From contig JBFWRL010000003.1 in the NCBI GenBank assembly GCA_050248915.1, forward strand, positions 55,207 through 119,206: a DNA stretch of 64,000 bases, given 5' to 3'. The notes under the pieces are model-generated. The model was not told the origin of the DNA and did no database searches. It saw only the letters and a list, made by a program, of their open reading frames with translations. This stretch comes from GCA-2770975 sp050248915 (GTDB lineage: Bacteria > Cyanobacteriota > Sericytochromatia > UBA7694). The translations under genes were made by a program, and so were the position numbers. Shown here piece after piece: positions 1 through 8,432 of this stretch; the stretch's first letter is position 1, and each line of letters starts with the position of its first letter.

Positions 1-1
1 A

Positions 2-502
2 CCCCCTGCCTCTGGCCAAGAAGCCAGCAAATATTACAATGACCGCAATTTGGCCAAGGCTCGTGCCAATGCAGGCTTTGAAGTCTTGCGCAGCCAACCC
101 ACGGTCGATAGCAGCAAAACCGCGGCCATGGGCTATTGTTTTGGCGGCAGCATGGCACTCGAATTGGCCCGCAGTGGGGCTGATGCCGATGGGTTTGTGG
201 TCTTTCATGGTGGCCTGCGCCCGACCGAAACGGAAGGCAAAAATATCAAAGGCAAGGTACTTGTGCTCAACGGAGCCGATGACACTGCCGTCCCGGCCAC
301 AGATATCGCCAAATTCAAGAGTGAAATGGATGCAGGGGGAGTCAATTGGCAGTTGATCAATTACAGCAATACAGTGCATGCCTTTACCAATCCCGACTCA
401 GGAGAGCGCACCGGCCCCACCGACAACGCAGCTTACAATGCCCAATCTGATCGCCGTTCTTGGGAGGCCATGAAAGACTTCTTTGCAGAGATCTTTCAAT
501 AG
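2..502 (+). CDS. Dienelactone hydrolase family protein (5' truncated)
   Basis: The frame is open from base 2, so the N-terminus lies outside the window and only the C-terminal ~166 residues are seen. The visible part has the GYCFGG nucleophile elbow, in which the nucleophile is cysteine as in dienelactone hydrolases. It also has a downstream Asp (NGADD) and a His near the end (TVHAFTNP), completing a Cys-Asp-His triad in the usual order. Family members hydrolyse dienelactones or related esters in the cytoplasm or periplasm; the substrate here cannot be read, and a signal peptide cannot be judged because the start is missing. It ends at TAG 40 bp before a hairpin that separates it from trpS. 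Confidence 0.85.
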   Translation, partial: PPASGQEASKYYNDRNLAKARANAGFEVLRSQPTVDSSKTAAMGYCFGGSMALELARSGADADGFVVFHGGLRPTETEGKNIKGKVLVLNGADDTAVPATDIAKFKSEMDAGGVNWQLINYSNTVHAFTNPDSGERTGPTDNAAYNAQSDRRSWEAMKDFFAEIFQ

Positions 503-541
503 ACCCAGGTTCAACCACAGTCAGCCTCAAATTGGTGTATT

Positions 542-589
542 CTTTGAGGATGGACATTTGCTGTGAAAGTGAATGTCCATTCCTCAAAG
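542..589. repeat. 17-bp bulged hairpin between the hydrolase gene and trpS
   Basis: The arms at 542-558 and 572-589 are perfectly complementary over 17 pairs, apart from one unpaired T at 580, around a 13-nt loop. No T-run follows on either strand, so a standard intrinsic terminator is unlikely. An in-frame ATG at 573 lies inside the right arm and would be sequestered, which favours the trpS start at 627. Confidence 0.7.
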
Positions 590-626
590 TGAAAACACGA
601 AAGGGCGGGCCTCGCGCACAATTCTT

Positions 627-1673
627 ATGAACTCAGCTTCCAATACACCCCAAAAACGCATCTTAACCGGTGATCGCCCCACAGGCCGCTTGCACCTGGG
701 GCATTATGCAGGCAGTTTGGTCAATCGGGTCAAACTCCAAAACGATTACGAAACGTATATCCTGCTCGCAGATGTACAGGCCCTGACCGACAATTACGAG
801 CGGCCCGAGACCCTACAAGCGCACATCCGCGAAGTGGTGCTCGACTATTTGGCCGTGGGCCTGGATCCCCAGCGTTGCGCTTTTGTGGTGCAGTCATTGG
901 TGCCACAAATCGCCGAACTCACGATTTATTACCTCAATTTGGTGACCTTGGCCCGCGTGGAGCGCAACCCCACCGTCAAAACCGAGATCAAACAAAAATT
1001 TGGCCACGAAGTGCCGATGGGATTTGTCTGTTACCCCGTCTCCCAATGCGCAGATATTACGGCCTTTGGAGCCCATTTGGTGCCGGTGGGTGACGATCAA
1101 AGGCCGATGATTGAACTCACCCGCGAAATCGTCGGGCGCTTTAACCAGTATTATGGCGAGACCTTGGTTTTGCCCGAAGGCCTGTATTCTGAGGTCTCTC
1201 GCCTGCCCGGTATCGATGGCCAGGCCAAAATGAGCAAGAGCCTCAACAACGCCATTTATCTCAGCGATGACGCTGACACCCTCAAGAAAAAGGTCATGTC
1301 GATGTACACTGACCCCCAGCGCATTCGTGGCACAGAGCCCGGCAATGTCGAGGGCAATCCAGTCTTTACTTATCTCGACGCGTTTCATCCCAATACGACC
1401 TTGATCGACGAACTCAAAGAGCGCTACCGCCGGGGCGGAGCCGACGAAAAAGGCAAGCCGCTGATGGGCGATGTGGTGGTCAAACGCGAATTGATTGACT
1501 GTTTAAATAGCTTGCTGGAACCCATCCGCACCCGCCGCGCCGAGTTTGAAAAAGACGATGCCTATCTCTGGGACGTAATCTCCGATGGCACCCGCCGGGG
1601 CCGGGCCCGCGCAGAAGAGGTGATGGAAGCAGTACGCAGTGCCATGAAGCTGAATTATCCTGTCAAGCTCTGA
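627..1673 (+). CDS. trpS: Tryptophanyl-tRNA synthetase
   Basis: A class I aminoacyl-tRNA synthetase that charges tRNA-Trp with tryptophan. The HIGH-type signature appears as HLGHYAG about 22 residues in, and KMSKS appears as AKMSKSLNN in the second half. The length of 348 residues fits bacterial TrpS. I prefer ATG 627 over the in-frame ATG 573, because 573 is buried in a stable hairpin and would add 18 residues with no family resemblance; neither start has a strong Shine-Dalgarno sequence. The gene stands alone: the upstream gene is an unrelated hydrolase and the downstream neighbour converges. The leader hairpin could modulate trpS, but no Trp-codon leader peptide or T-box was recognised. 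Confidence 0.95.
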   Translation: MNSASNTPQKRILTGDRPTGRLHLGHYAGSLVNRVKLQNDYETYILLADVQALTDNYERPETLQAHIREVVLDYLAVGLDPQRCAFVVQSLVPQIAELTIYYLNLVTLARVERNPTVKTEIKQKFGHEVPMGFVCYPVSQCADITAFGAHLVPVGDDQRPMIELTREIVGRFNQYYGETLVLPEGLYSEVSRLPGIDGQAKMSKSLNNAIYLSDDADTLKKKVMSMYTDPQRIRGTEPGNVEGNPVFTYLDAFHPNTTLIDELKERYRRGGADEKGKPLMGDVVVKRELIDCLNSLLEPIRTRRAEFEKDDAYLWDVISDGTRRGRARAEEVMEAVRSAMKLNYPVKL

Positions 1674-1684
1674 GTTTCATTCAC

Positions 1685-2110
1685 TTAGATGGGGATGTCG
1701 ACAATGCCGATCAAGGGATTTTTGGCATGGACATCGTCGTAAAGCACTTCATATTTTCCCGGAGTGGGTTTGGGTAAAACCACCACCAAAGCTGGCAAAG
1801 GGGAGGTGGGGCAGAGGCCCTTTTGCAGCCGAATCAAGATGCGTTGACCTGAGATCTGACCCAGTGGATCTGAAAAACAGAGGGCGGAGTCAAAAGTTGG
1901 CTGCACCGCCAAAGGAATGCGAATTTCGCTGGGCAAAATTTGAACGGCTTGCATTTTGAGCCCTGAAGATTTGGTCGTGAGATACTCCCAGGAAACAGGT
2001 TCCTTGCTGGCCCAGACCATCAGGGAGGCGCAAGCTGTTTGAGTGAGAAACAAGCAGGTGCAAAGCCATGGCCTTGTCAAAATTTTCAAGTGAGGGAAGG
2101 GATTTAACAC
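1685..2110 (-). CDS. Small exported protein, probable lipoprotein
   Basis: A 141-residue product with an N-terminal hydrophobic segment ending in a lipobox-like LTQTAC at about residues 22-27, which suggests export and lipidation. The mature part is beta-rich with a few prolines and no domain I recognise. It starts at GTG 2110, preceded by GGTGGGGA, and the stop codon of the upstream gene lies inside that ribosome-binding region, so the two genes are probably translationally coupled. It is convergent with trpS with only 11 bp between stops. Function unknown; its link to the adjacent exported hydrolase is by position only. Confidence 0.7.
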   Translation of the reverse strand: MLNPFPHLKILTRPWLCTCLFLTQTACASLMVWASKEPVSWEYLTTKSSGLKMQAVQILPSEIRIPLAVQPTFDSALCFSDPLGQISGQRILIRLQKGLCPTSPLPALVVVLPKPTPGKYEVLYDDVHAKNPLIGIVDIPI

Positions 2111-2111
2111 C

Positions 2112-2960
2112 TCATTTCCCCACCAACCAAGCCCAGTTCATCACCCCCTGGGCAAAAGCGCTGAGATTGCGCTCAGTGGCGACCTCATCGAATCTATCTG
2201 CACTGAGAGCGATGCCCAAGCTGTGCCCGCCACCCCAGACCTGCAATTGGTTGAAGGGGACCCCGTTTTGCAGGGCCGCGTAAAGATAAGGCAGATGGCA
2301 GAGGCTGTCGTCATTGCCCAGCGAAACCAACAGTGGGCGCATCAACTGGGCCAAACCCGGATAGTGTTGAGCCAGCATATTCTTGGGCGGATTGAGCAAT
2401 TGTCCTTTTTCGTCTTCGTTATACGAACAGACAGGGGTCAGCAGCGCCAACCCTTTGAGCTCGGGATGGCTTTGAAAAACGCCATAACTCACCAGCGAGC
2501 CCAGGGATTTGCCCGCCAAAAGCACAGGGTTTTTGACCCCAGTCTGTTGGAGCCAGTTTAAAGCCGTCTCGACGTCTGCTTTTTCGCTTGTGAGTTCGGG
2601 ACTGGGTTTGCGCATGTCTTTCGCCAAGCTGCAATAGCTCCATTCCAGACGCAAAAGGCCGACTCCCTGATGGAGGGCTGCTTGAGCCAAAGCTTCAAAG
2701 AGCGGTCGGCGGGCATTGCAACTCTGACCCGGTGCCAGCACAAGCACGGGGGCTTGGGGTGATTTTGGGGCCTGCCAGAAGATTTCCATTTGGCTCTTGC
2801 GGGGCGTTTTGAGACTTTGCCAAGATGCATGGGCTTGGGCTCTGGCGGGAGGTGTTTCGCCAACTGGCTTAGGGTCTGCAAAAGCGCTGCTGCTAAAGAA
2901 GAGGAGGGTGATGTGTAGGCCTAAACACAATTGCAAGCTTTTGAATGGGGGCTGAAACAT
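2112..2960 (-). CDS. Exported alpha/beta hydrolase (KANL3/Tex30-like)
   Basis: A 282-residue protein starting at ATG 2960, with GGAG correctly spaced upstream; an in-frame upstream extension is rejected for lack of such a site. A hydrophobic signal peptide ends near SSSAFA. The hydrolase core has the nucleophile elbow GKSLGS, an Asp in GNDDSL and a late His in GGGHSLG, giving a complete Ser-Asp-His triad. The arrangement resembles the KANL3/Tex30-type hydrolases, which include dienelactone-hydrolase-like esterases. Likely periplasmic; the substrate is unknown. It forms a two-gene unit with the small lipoprotein immediately downstream. Confidence 0.75.
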   Translation of the reverse strand: MFQPPFKSLQLCLGLHITLLFFSSSAFADPKPVGETPPARAQAHASWQSLKTPRKSQMEIFWQAPKSPQAPVLVLAPGQSCNARRPLFEALAQAALHQGVGLLRLEWSYCSLAKDMRKPSPELTSEKADVETALNWLQQTGVKNPVLLAGKSLGSLVSYGVFQSHPELKGLALLTPVCSYNEDEKGQLLNPPKNMLAQHYPGLAQLMRPLLVSLGNDDSLCHLPYLYAALQNGVPFNQLQVWGGGHSLGIALSADRFDEVATERNLSAFAQGVMNWAWLVGK

Positions 2961-3022
2961 GGAACGCTCCTGCTGAAAATGTTCAAAAGAGAAATTATGA
3001 CACAAAAAGGGGGAAAAGAAAA

Positions 3023-3982
3023 TTAAGCCAGTGGGATTTGATTGGGGGCCGGTTGCCCCGCCAACACAGCTTGGATATTTTGCAGGCAGGTCAGGGCCAT
3101 GGCCCGGCGGGTGGCCACAGTAGCGGAGCCCAAATGAGGCAAAAGCAAGGTATTTGGGCTGGTTAGCAAAGCAGGATGAACAACGGGTTCTTTTTCGTAG
3201 ACATCCAGGGCTGCACCGCCCAAATGGCCCGATTGCAGGGCTGCAGCCAAAGCAACTTCGTCGATGCTCGTGCCGCGACCAGTGTTGATCAAAATGGCCC
3301 CTTTCGGCAACATTGCCAGCGTCTCGGCATTGATCCGGTGAAAGGTGTCTGTGCCTCCAGGCAGGTGCAGCGAAAGCACCTCACTCCAGCTTAAAAGGGA
3401 CTCAAAATCCATCTCTTGGGCCTGGGTTTGGCTTTCAAAAGCGGGTTTGGGACTGCGAGAACAATAGGCCACCTCTGCCCCCAGCAAATAGACAAGCTGG
3501 CCCAAGGCCTGACCAATGCGCCCGGCTCCCAAAATGCCGACTTTTTTACCGGCCAAAGAACTGCCCAATAATTGGGTGGGCTCCCAGCCTTGCCAAAGGC
3601 CTGAGCGCAGCAAGGCCTCGCCTTCTGAAACCCGGCGCAGCAGATTTAAGATCAGCGTCAGGGCAAATTCTGCTGTGGCCTGGGTTAAGACACCGGGGGT
3701 ATTGCTCACAACCAGACCCTGTTGCATTGCTGCTTTCAGGTCGATATTGTCATACCCCACGGCATGGTTGGCGATGATTTTGAGCGGGCCCCCTTGGGCT
3801 GAGGCCAAAACCTCAGCACTCAGGCGATCGGTCAACATCGATACCAAAGCATCCGATTGGGCCAGGGCCCGCTTCAACTCCGTCGGGCTGGGTTGAACCA
3901 GGATTTGGAGTTCCCAGCCCGTCGCTTTGAACTGCTCCCAGGCCCCCGCTTCGAGGACCTGGGTCACACAGACACGGAACAA
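3023..3982 (-). CDS. D-2-hydroxyacid dehydrogenase (glyoxylate/hydroxypyruvate reductase type)
   Basis: A NAD(P)-dependent enzyme of 319 residues, full length for the family. It shows the Rossmann motif GAGRIG in the middle, the catalytic Arg in NTGRG, a Glu in the following acidic loop and the catalytic His in LPHLGSAT. The N-terminal substrate lobe contains the family-typical ANHAVGYDNID stretch, which fits the GRHPR/GhrB branch that reduces glyoxylate or hydroxypyruvate. The start is TTG 3982, the only plausible start before the first beta strand; the ribosome-binding site is weak. The stop of the upstream lipoprotein gene is 13 bp away, so the two may be co-transcribed, but no functional link is evident. 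Confidence 0.9.
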   Translation of the reverse strand: MFRVCVTQVLEAGAWEQFKATGWELQILVQPSPTELKRALAQSDALVSMLTDRLSAEVLASAQGGPLKIIANHAVGYDNIDLKAAMQQGLVVSNTPGVLTQATAEFALTLILNLLRRVSEGEALLRSGLWQGWEPTQLLGSSLAGKKVGILGAGRIGQALGQLVYLLGAEVAYCSRSPKPAFESQTQAQEMDFESLLSWSEVLSLHLPGGTDTFHRINAETLAMLPKGAILINTGRGTSIDEVALAAALQSGHLGGAALDVYEKEPVVHPALLTSPNTLLLPHLGSATVATRRAMALTCLQNIQAVLAGQPAPNQIPLA

Positions 3983-3995
3983 AGCCGTCAGAGAC

Positions 3996-4781
3996 CTAAC
4001 GGGTCAATTCGATAGTTTTGGTGCCCTCTTTGACCTCAAAAACCACATCTTCCCAGACCACACTGCTGCTCTGGCCATAGCTGTATTTGCCACTGAAATA
4101 CCATTTGCCACTTTGCAGACGCACTGTGGCCTCGCCATTTTTATCGGTGGTGAAATTTAAGCTGGAGCGGCCATTGCTCAAACGGGCCAGGTCTTCGCTC
4201 AGGCCTTTGTAAGCACGGGCTTCCCATTCGGGCAGAACGGTATTGCGGTAATTATTTAAATCCTGTTGGAAAGCGGCACTGTCAACGCGGGTTTGGGTCG
4301 TACAGCCACTGCTGCTGCAGACCTTTTCTTCGAGCTGGTATTTGGCATCACTTTCACGCGGAGTAACAGGCATGGCTTCGACATTGTTTTTGATCGCCAA
4401 ACTGGCTTTGACTTCGCCCAGGGGATAGGGATTGACCGTGAAGGCACTTTCGACCACGGGCAGCACTTCGCGGGCCGAAGTAATCACCCGCGCTTTAAAC
4501 TGCAGCACCATTTCAGGGCCGGGAGAGGCTGCGGGAGAACCGCTAAAAACGGGGGTGGGAGTGGGCAAAGGGGTGGCCGAAGGCTGGGGGGTGCCCGAGG
4601 GGAAAGGGGTGGTGGCGGGTTCTGGAGTCGGTGTGGGAACCGGGGTGGCCTCTGGGCTGGGCAAAGGAGTGGCAGTGACGCTGGGGGAAGGGCTGGGTTT
4701 GGCCTGGGTGGCGGGAGTACTGCTGCAGCTGCTGTTAAGCGCCAACAAAGCAAATAAAAACAAGGGGGTAAATTTCTTCAT
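3996..4781 (-). CDS. Putative lipoprotein with Pro/Thr/Ser-rich linker
   Basis: A 261-residue product starting at ATG 4781 with AGGAG upstream. A signal peptide leads to LNSSC, an imperfect lipobox with Asn at -3. A low-complexity linker of Pro, Ser, Thr and Ala follows, spanning roughly residues 25-90, and then a globular domain with a CSSSGC pair. Such linkers usually space a domain away from the membrane or through peptidoglycan. I do not recognise the C-terminal domain; it is short and strand-rich, ending with two beta-like repeats. It sits between the nuclease gene and the dehydrogenase gene, with no functional link visible. Confidence 0.7.
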   Translation of the reverse strand: MKKFTPLFLFALLALNSSCSSTPATQAKPSPSPSVTATPLPSPEATPVPTPTPEPATTPFPSGTPQPSATPLPTPTPVFSGSPAASPGPEMVLQFKARVITSAREVLPVVESAFTVNPYPLGEVKASLAIKNNVEAMPVTPRESDAKYQLEEKVCSSSGCTTQTRVDSAAFQQDLNNYRNTVLPEWEARAYKGLSEDLARLSNGRSSLNFTTDKNGEATVRLQSGKWYFSGKYSYGQSSSVVWEDVVFEVKEGTKTIELTR

Positions 4782-4826
4782 GGTGGGGATCTCCTGATGT
4801 CGCTTTGAAATAGAATCGGGTCTCAG

Positions 4827-4845
4827 ATCTGGCTTGAAGCCAGAT
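4827..4845. other. Perfect 9+9 palindrome upstream of the lipoprotein gene
   Basis: Nine bases on each side of a central G pair perfectly. The site lies 46 bp upstream of the lipoprotein start and downstream of the nuclease gene, both on the minus strand. No T-run follows on the minus strand, so it is a weak terminator candidate; it could be an operator or a leader hairpin. Confidence 0.4.
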
Positions 4846-4930
4846 TTTGGCATCTTGATCATACCAAGTGGTGAGATTTATTCAGTGACAGAGATCCCAT
4901 TTGGGTTTGGACGGCACTGGACCTTTGGCT

Positions 4931-6445
4931 TTAGACAACGCCGCGCTCTTGGTTTTCCGTTTCCCGCATAAAGGCCTGAAACCATTCCACCACATGCCAC
5001 ATGGCGACCAGATCGGCATGGTTATAGTCGAGCAATTCCTGCTGCAGGCGCAATTGTTTGCTGCGGTTGCGGGTAGAGGTCGATTTGAGGTAACTCACCA
5101 CCGACCAATAGCCGCCGGTCTCTTTGTCGGGGCGGTCGAAACCGACATATTGCTCAATCACCTTGAGACTGTAACTGGGCAGGGGGATCAAAACCGACGC
5201 TTTGAGCAGGGCCCAAAAATCCAAGAGGTTCTTATTGACCCGCCGGGCGATGCCCTGGGGATCCCCGTAGCGCTGGGAATAGAGTTTGAGGGATTGCACT
5301 TCAAAGCTACCCCAGTGAATAAACGGGATGTCGCCATGGGTTTCAAAGATTTTTCCGGCTTTGGCCAAAAATTCCATCCAGGCCGTTTGGTCCGCTTTGC
5401 GGGAGAGGTGTGGAGCCAGGGTCTGTAGGTTTTCTTCGCCGTCGGGGCCCATTAGGCTGAGGCCCCACAGATAGACCCGCTCAGAATGCCCAGGTTGGGC
5501 CGGCACCCCTTCGAGGTCAAACATGGCCCAATAGGCCGTTTTGGGCAGGTCTGGATCTTGCAAGAGTTGGGGGCGGCCCGTGAGCACCACTTCGGCCATT
5601 TGGCGCATATTGTGGGCTTTTTCAGCTCCAATTTTGCGCGGGTTTTGGCCTTCATGCCAAATAAATTCAGCCAATCGCTCTTCGGGAAAGAGCCTTAAAA
5701 AGTCGTTCACGGTTTTGGCTCCCGCCTCTCGCAGAGCGAGAATCAGGCGGGCTTCGAGCATCGGCACCAATGCGATATCTTGAATTTCTTCGGCTTTGTC
5801 CCAGCAATACTCGCGAAAGGCACAACTCTGACATTTGGTCCAACTGATCGGGCTGTAAGGCAATTCTGGCGAAGATTTGAGTGCCAAAAATTGCTGCACT
5901 TGGCTTTCAATCCAGTAGGGGTCGGCGTGTTTGATTTCGAGCAGACGGCCTGAATTATTGTAAATTTCGAGGTGGGGCGGGGCCTCGCCAAAAATTTGCG
6001 CATAAAGCCAACCCTGGTATTGGGCCATGAGGATCAAATCCGCATGGTTTTCGCGGTTGATTTTGCGGGCATTGCGGCAGAGCCGCAGACAATAACCGTC
6101 GTCGTCCCAGACCAGAAAATCCGGTTCCAACATCAACTCAAAGTCTTGCCCCTGCCAGAGATAGGTATAACTAAACAGCGGTTTGTATAAAACCGGTTTT
6201 TTTTCCATCCAGGCCTTCATGCTGTCCCGCAGACGTGACACATCCGGGCCCTTGCTGAGATCTTTAAAATCTTGCAAGCCCTTGAGAAAATGGCGCTCCA
6301 ATTGCTGATCGGCTTCTTTGAGATGGCTCAGATGCGCAGTTTGAAACTGCTCAGGGGGAAATTCCATCAGGTATAAGCGGCGTTCGCAGCGGGAGGGCTT
6401 ATAAAAGTGAAAAATATCGCTGCTTTTGAGTTGAATAATTGGCAT
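4931..6445 (-). CDS. TM0106-type RecB-like nuclease with C-terminal RNase H-like domain
   Basis: A 504-residue protein resembling the TM0106 family: an N-terminal RecB/Cas4-like domain followed by an RNase H-like (DEDD) exonuclease domain. An early Cys (SRCERRL) plus the cluster CQSCAFREYC matches the four-Cys iron-sulfur ligand pattern of Cas4/AddB-like nucleases. The DEDD part shows FDLEG, HWGSFE and a terminal YNHADLVAM, so it looks intact. In the RecB part, Asp is present in EPDF and the QYQGW motif follows. The expected E/D-x-K catalytic motif is not visible: the stretch reads LRLCRNARK. The N-terminal domain may therefore be catalytically dead, or the alignment is unusual. ATG 6445 is preferred over TTG 6448. 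A promoter sits almost on top of the start. Confidence 0.75.
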   Translation of the reverse strand: MPIIQLKSSDIFHFYKPSRCERRLYLMEFPPEQFQTAHLSHLKEADQQLERHFLKGLQDFKDLSKGPDVSRLRDSMKAWMEKKPVLYKPLFSYTYLWQGQDFELMLEPDFLVWDDDGYCLRLCRNARKINRENHADLILMAQYQGWLYAQIFGEAPPHLEIYNNSGRLLEIKHADPYWIESQVQQFLALKSSPELPYSPISWTKCQSCAFREYCWDKAEEIQDIALVPMLEARLILALREAGAKTVNDFLRLFPEERLAEFIWHEGQNPRKIGAEKAHNMRQMAEVVLTGRPQLLQDPDLPKTAYWAMFDLEGVPAQPGHSERVYLWGLSLMGPDGEENLQTLAPHLSRKADQTAWMEFLAKAGKIFETHGDIPFIHWGSFEVQSLKLYSQRYGDPQGIARRVNKNLLDFWALLKASVLIPLPSYSLKVIEQYVGFDRPDKETGGYWSVVSYLKSTSTRNRSKQLRLQQELLDYNHADLVAMWHVVEWFQAFMRETENQERGVV

Positions 6446-6453
6446 CAAACAGC

Positions 6454-6483
6454 ATGATACGGGTTTATACCTGTGGGTTGCAA
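6454..6483 (-). promoter_or_regulatory. Sigma70-type promoter of the nuclease gene
   Basis: On the minus strand, TTGCAA (6483-6478) and TATCAT (6459-6454) are separated by 18 bp. The predicted start site falls near 6447, two bases before ATG 6445, so the message would be leaderless or nearly so. Confidence 0.5.
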
Positions 6484-6513
6484 GCGGATAGCCCCTTGCA
6501 GAGCAGCCAATTC

Positions 6514-8361
6514 CTATGGGTTGGATTTTTCCACTGAAGCTTTATCTAAGGCTTCCAACTCTTTGACGAGCTTGGCAAAGTCAACTTTATCCAGGGCTGC
6601 ATTGAGATGTAAATGGCCCGAACTGCCTTTTTGATTGACACTGCCATCTCCGGCCAACGATTGCAGCGACGCAAAGAGCGGCTTGAAGGTGGGGTACCAT
6701 TCTTCGGCATGCAAAAAGTGATCTGCCAATCGGGCCCACCGGGTCAAATCGCTGTAAAGCAGATTGAGTTCACTCTGGGCGCTCATGCGCTGGCGGGCCT
6801 GCACAAAAGCGGGATCTGCTTTAAGCGCCAGACGATTGCTTTTGGCATAGTCCAACGTGGCGCGCATGGCCATGTGGTTGCTCGCCACCAGAAAAAAATC
6901 TTGGTAAAGGGCAAAACAGGGAGAGAGTTCCATTTGTGTCTCATCTGCCAGGGGTTTTAAAAATTGGTTATCTGTGAAGGTGTAAATGGGCACGTTGAGA
7001 TAGGTTTCAAGGGGCTCTGGGGACAGGGTGATCGGTTTTTCGGTTTTGGCTTCAGCGGAATTTCCCTGAGGGGCCATAATTTTGAGTTTGTTTTGCAAAT
7101 TGAGCCAAAATTCAGGGCCGTTTTTGACCCCCAGCATGACCACGGTAGAGGGCATATTTTTGTAGGTGGGAAAGTTTTCGGGATAAAAGATGCTGATGCC
7201 AATCCGGCCATCGCTGTGGGCCAATACATCCTTTTTCAGGTCCAGACCTGAAATCTCTTTGGTGCCAGCCATGATTTCCAGCATGGCTTGGGCCATTTCA
7301 TTTTTTTCTGAATCGCTGACTTTGTCACCCGAGAGGATGGGGTTTTCGATCGCCAAAGTCAGGGTATTGGTCATGGCCGAAAACAGAGGCCGTGCAGGCA
7401 TCAACGAGAACAACGGTTCAAGCGTGGGCAAAGGAGAGGTCAATTTGTTCAAAAAGCCCTGCTGAGTGCCACTGAGCCCTGAAGTTTGAAAACTCAGGGT
7501 ATTTTTAAAGGCCACACCCTGTTCATTTAAACGCATGCTCACACCCAGGCTTTTGTTCATGGCCATGGCGGTTTGGGTAAAACCCATGGAAGCCAGATCG
7601 CGTTGCAGAGATTGGATTTCAGAATTGCTTTGCTTGCTTTTGATGGCTTTTAAATCCATCCAAAAGACCACCGGGTCCTGTTTCAGGCTCTGATAGACAT
7701 TGGCAAAATCCGGATTGTCATTCAGGCTTTTGCCACTTTGCTGGGCATCTACCGCCTGTTTGAGCAAAGCCACCTGATTGGAGATCAGCAGGGTCTGTCC
7801 CTGCAAAGTGAGGGCCGATTCAATTTTTGCAGGATCGGCATCTGATTCCATCAGGATCAACTCTTGGCCTTGGTAGGTTTCGAGCTGAATATTGGGCAGA
7901 TCTGCTTTGAGCTTTTGCTGGGTTTTGGCTTTGAGTTTTTGCACGACTTTTTGGTAGATATCCGCAGATTTGAGTTCCAAGGCAAAAACCATATCCATCT
8001 CAGACTCAGCATCTACAGGGGTATACATGCCCACAGCCAGATGGCTGCCCAAAGCGGCAAAAACCTCAGAGACTTCGAGGCCCAATTCAGTTTTCAGGCC
8101 CTCTTTCATTTCATTCCACTCATCCATCGTTAACCAGTCTTTTAACCCAGGTTGATTGAGCAAAAAGGTCCAAGCGGCGGGTTGAATATCTATGACTGTG
8201 GCACTTAAGGCCTCAGCGGGCAGGGGTTTGAGCACGTTTTCAACCGCCGCTTGTGCGGGCCAACTCAGACCCGTGAGCAATGCCACTGTGGCCAAAGCAC
8301 CCAGGGTGATTTTGCGGGTCTGTGCAAAAGAGATCCGATGAAGAGTGTTGAATCGTGACAT
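6514..8361 (-). CDS. DUF3352 domain protein, exported
   Basis: A 615-residue protein. A signal peptide runs from the basic start through a hydrophobic core to WPAQAA. The body resembles DUF3352 proteins, which are common in Cyanobacteria and other large-genome bacteria: it opens with LPAEALSATVIDIQPA and contains repeated blocks about Lys-rich conversion, LISNQ and KLTSPLPTLEPLFSLMPA. There are no catalytic motifs; family members are uncharacterised, envelope-associated proteins. The start at ATG 8361 has an AGCAGGA site upstream. A strong promoter lies 35-63 bp upstream, so it is transcribed on its own despite following the GMC oxidoreductase gene in the same direction. Confidence 0.75.
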   Translation of the reverse strand: MSRFNTLHRISFAQTRKITLGALATVALLTGLSWPAQAAVENVLKPLPAEALSATVIDIQPAAWTFLLNQPGLKDWLTMDEWNEMKEGLKTELGLEVSEVFAALGSHLAVGMYTPVDAESEMDMVFALELKSADIYQKVVQKLKAKTQQKLKADLPNIQLETYQGQELILMESDADPAKIESALTLQGQTLLISNQVALLKQAVDAQQSGKSLNDNPDFANVYQSLKQDPVVFWMDLKAIKSKQSNSEIQSLQRDLASMGFTQTAMAMNKSLGVSMRLNEQGVAFKNTLSFQTSGLSGTQQGFLNKLTSPLPTLEPLFSLMPARPLFSAMTNTLTLAIENPILSGDKVSDSEKNEMAQAMLEIMAGTKEISGLDLKKDVLAHSDGRIGISIFYPENFPTYKNMPSTVVMLGVKNGPEFWLNLQNKLKIMAPQGNSAEAKTEKPITLSPEPLETYLNVPIYTFTDNQFLKPLADETQMELSPCFALYQDFFLVASNHMAMRATLDYAKSNRLALKADPAFVQARQRMSAQSELNLLYSDLTRWARLADHFLHAEEWYPTFKPLFASLQSLAGDGSVNQKGSSGHLHLNAALDKVDFAKLVKELEALDKASVEKSNP

Positions 8362-8395
8362 CAAAAAATCCTGCTTTCTCAATTAAACCTAAATC

Positions 8396-8424
8396 AGTAT
8401 AAGGGGGGAATGCCTTGCTTTCAA
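8396..8424 (-). promoter_or_regulatory. Strong sigma70-type promoter of the DUF3352 gene
   Basis: On the minus strand, TTGAAA (8424-8419), a 17-bp spacer and TATACT (8401-8396) give a near-consensus promoter ending about 35 bp before ATG 8361. Confidence 0.7.
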
Positions 8425-8432
8425 ATCAGATC

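Noticed and set aside
573..626. 18-codon N-terminal extension of trpS
   Set aside because: The upstream ATG is within a stable hairpin, the added residues have no family resemblance, and the downstream ATG 627 leads straight into the conserved start.
4266..4797. Open frames opposite the Pro-rich lipoprotein gene
   Set aside because: They encode Gly/Arg-rich or Val/Gly-rich low-complexity products that simply mirror the repetitive Pro/Thr/Ser linker on the other strand.
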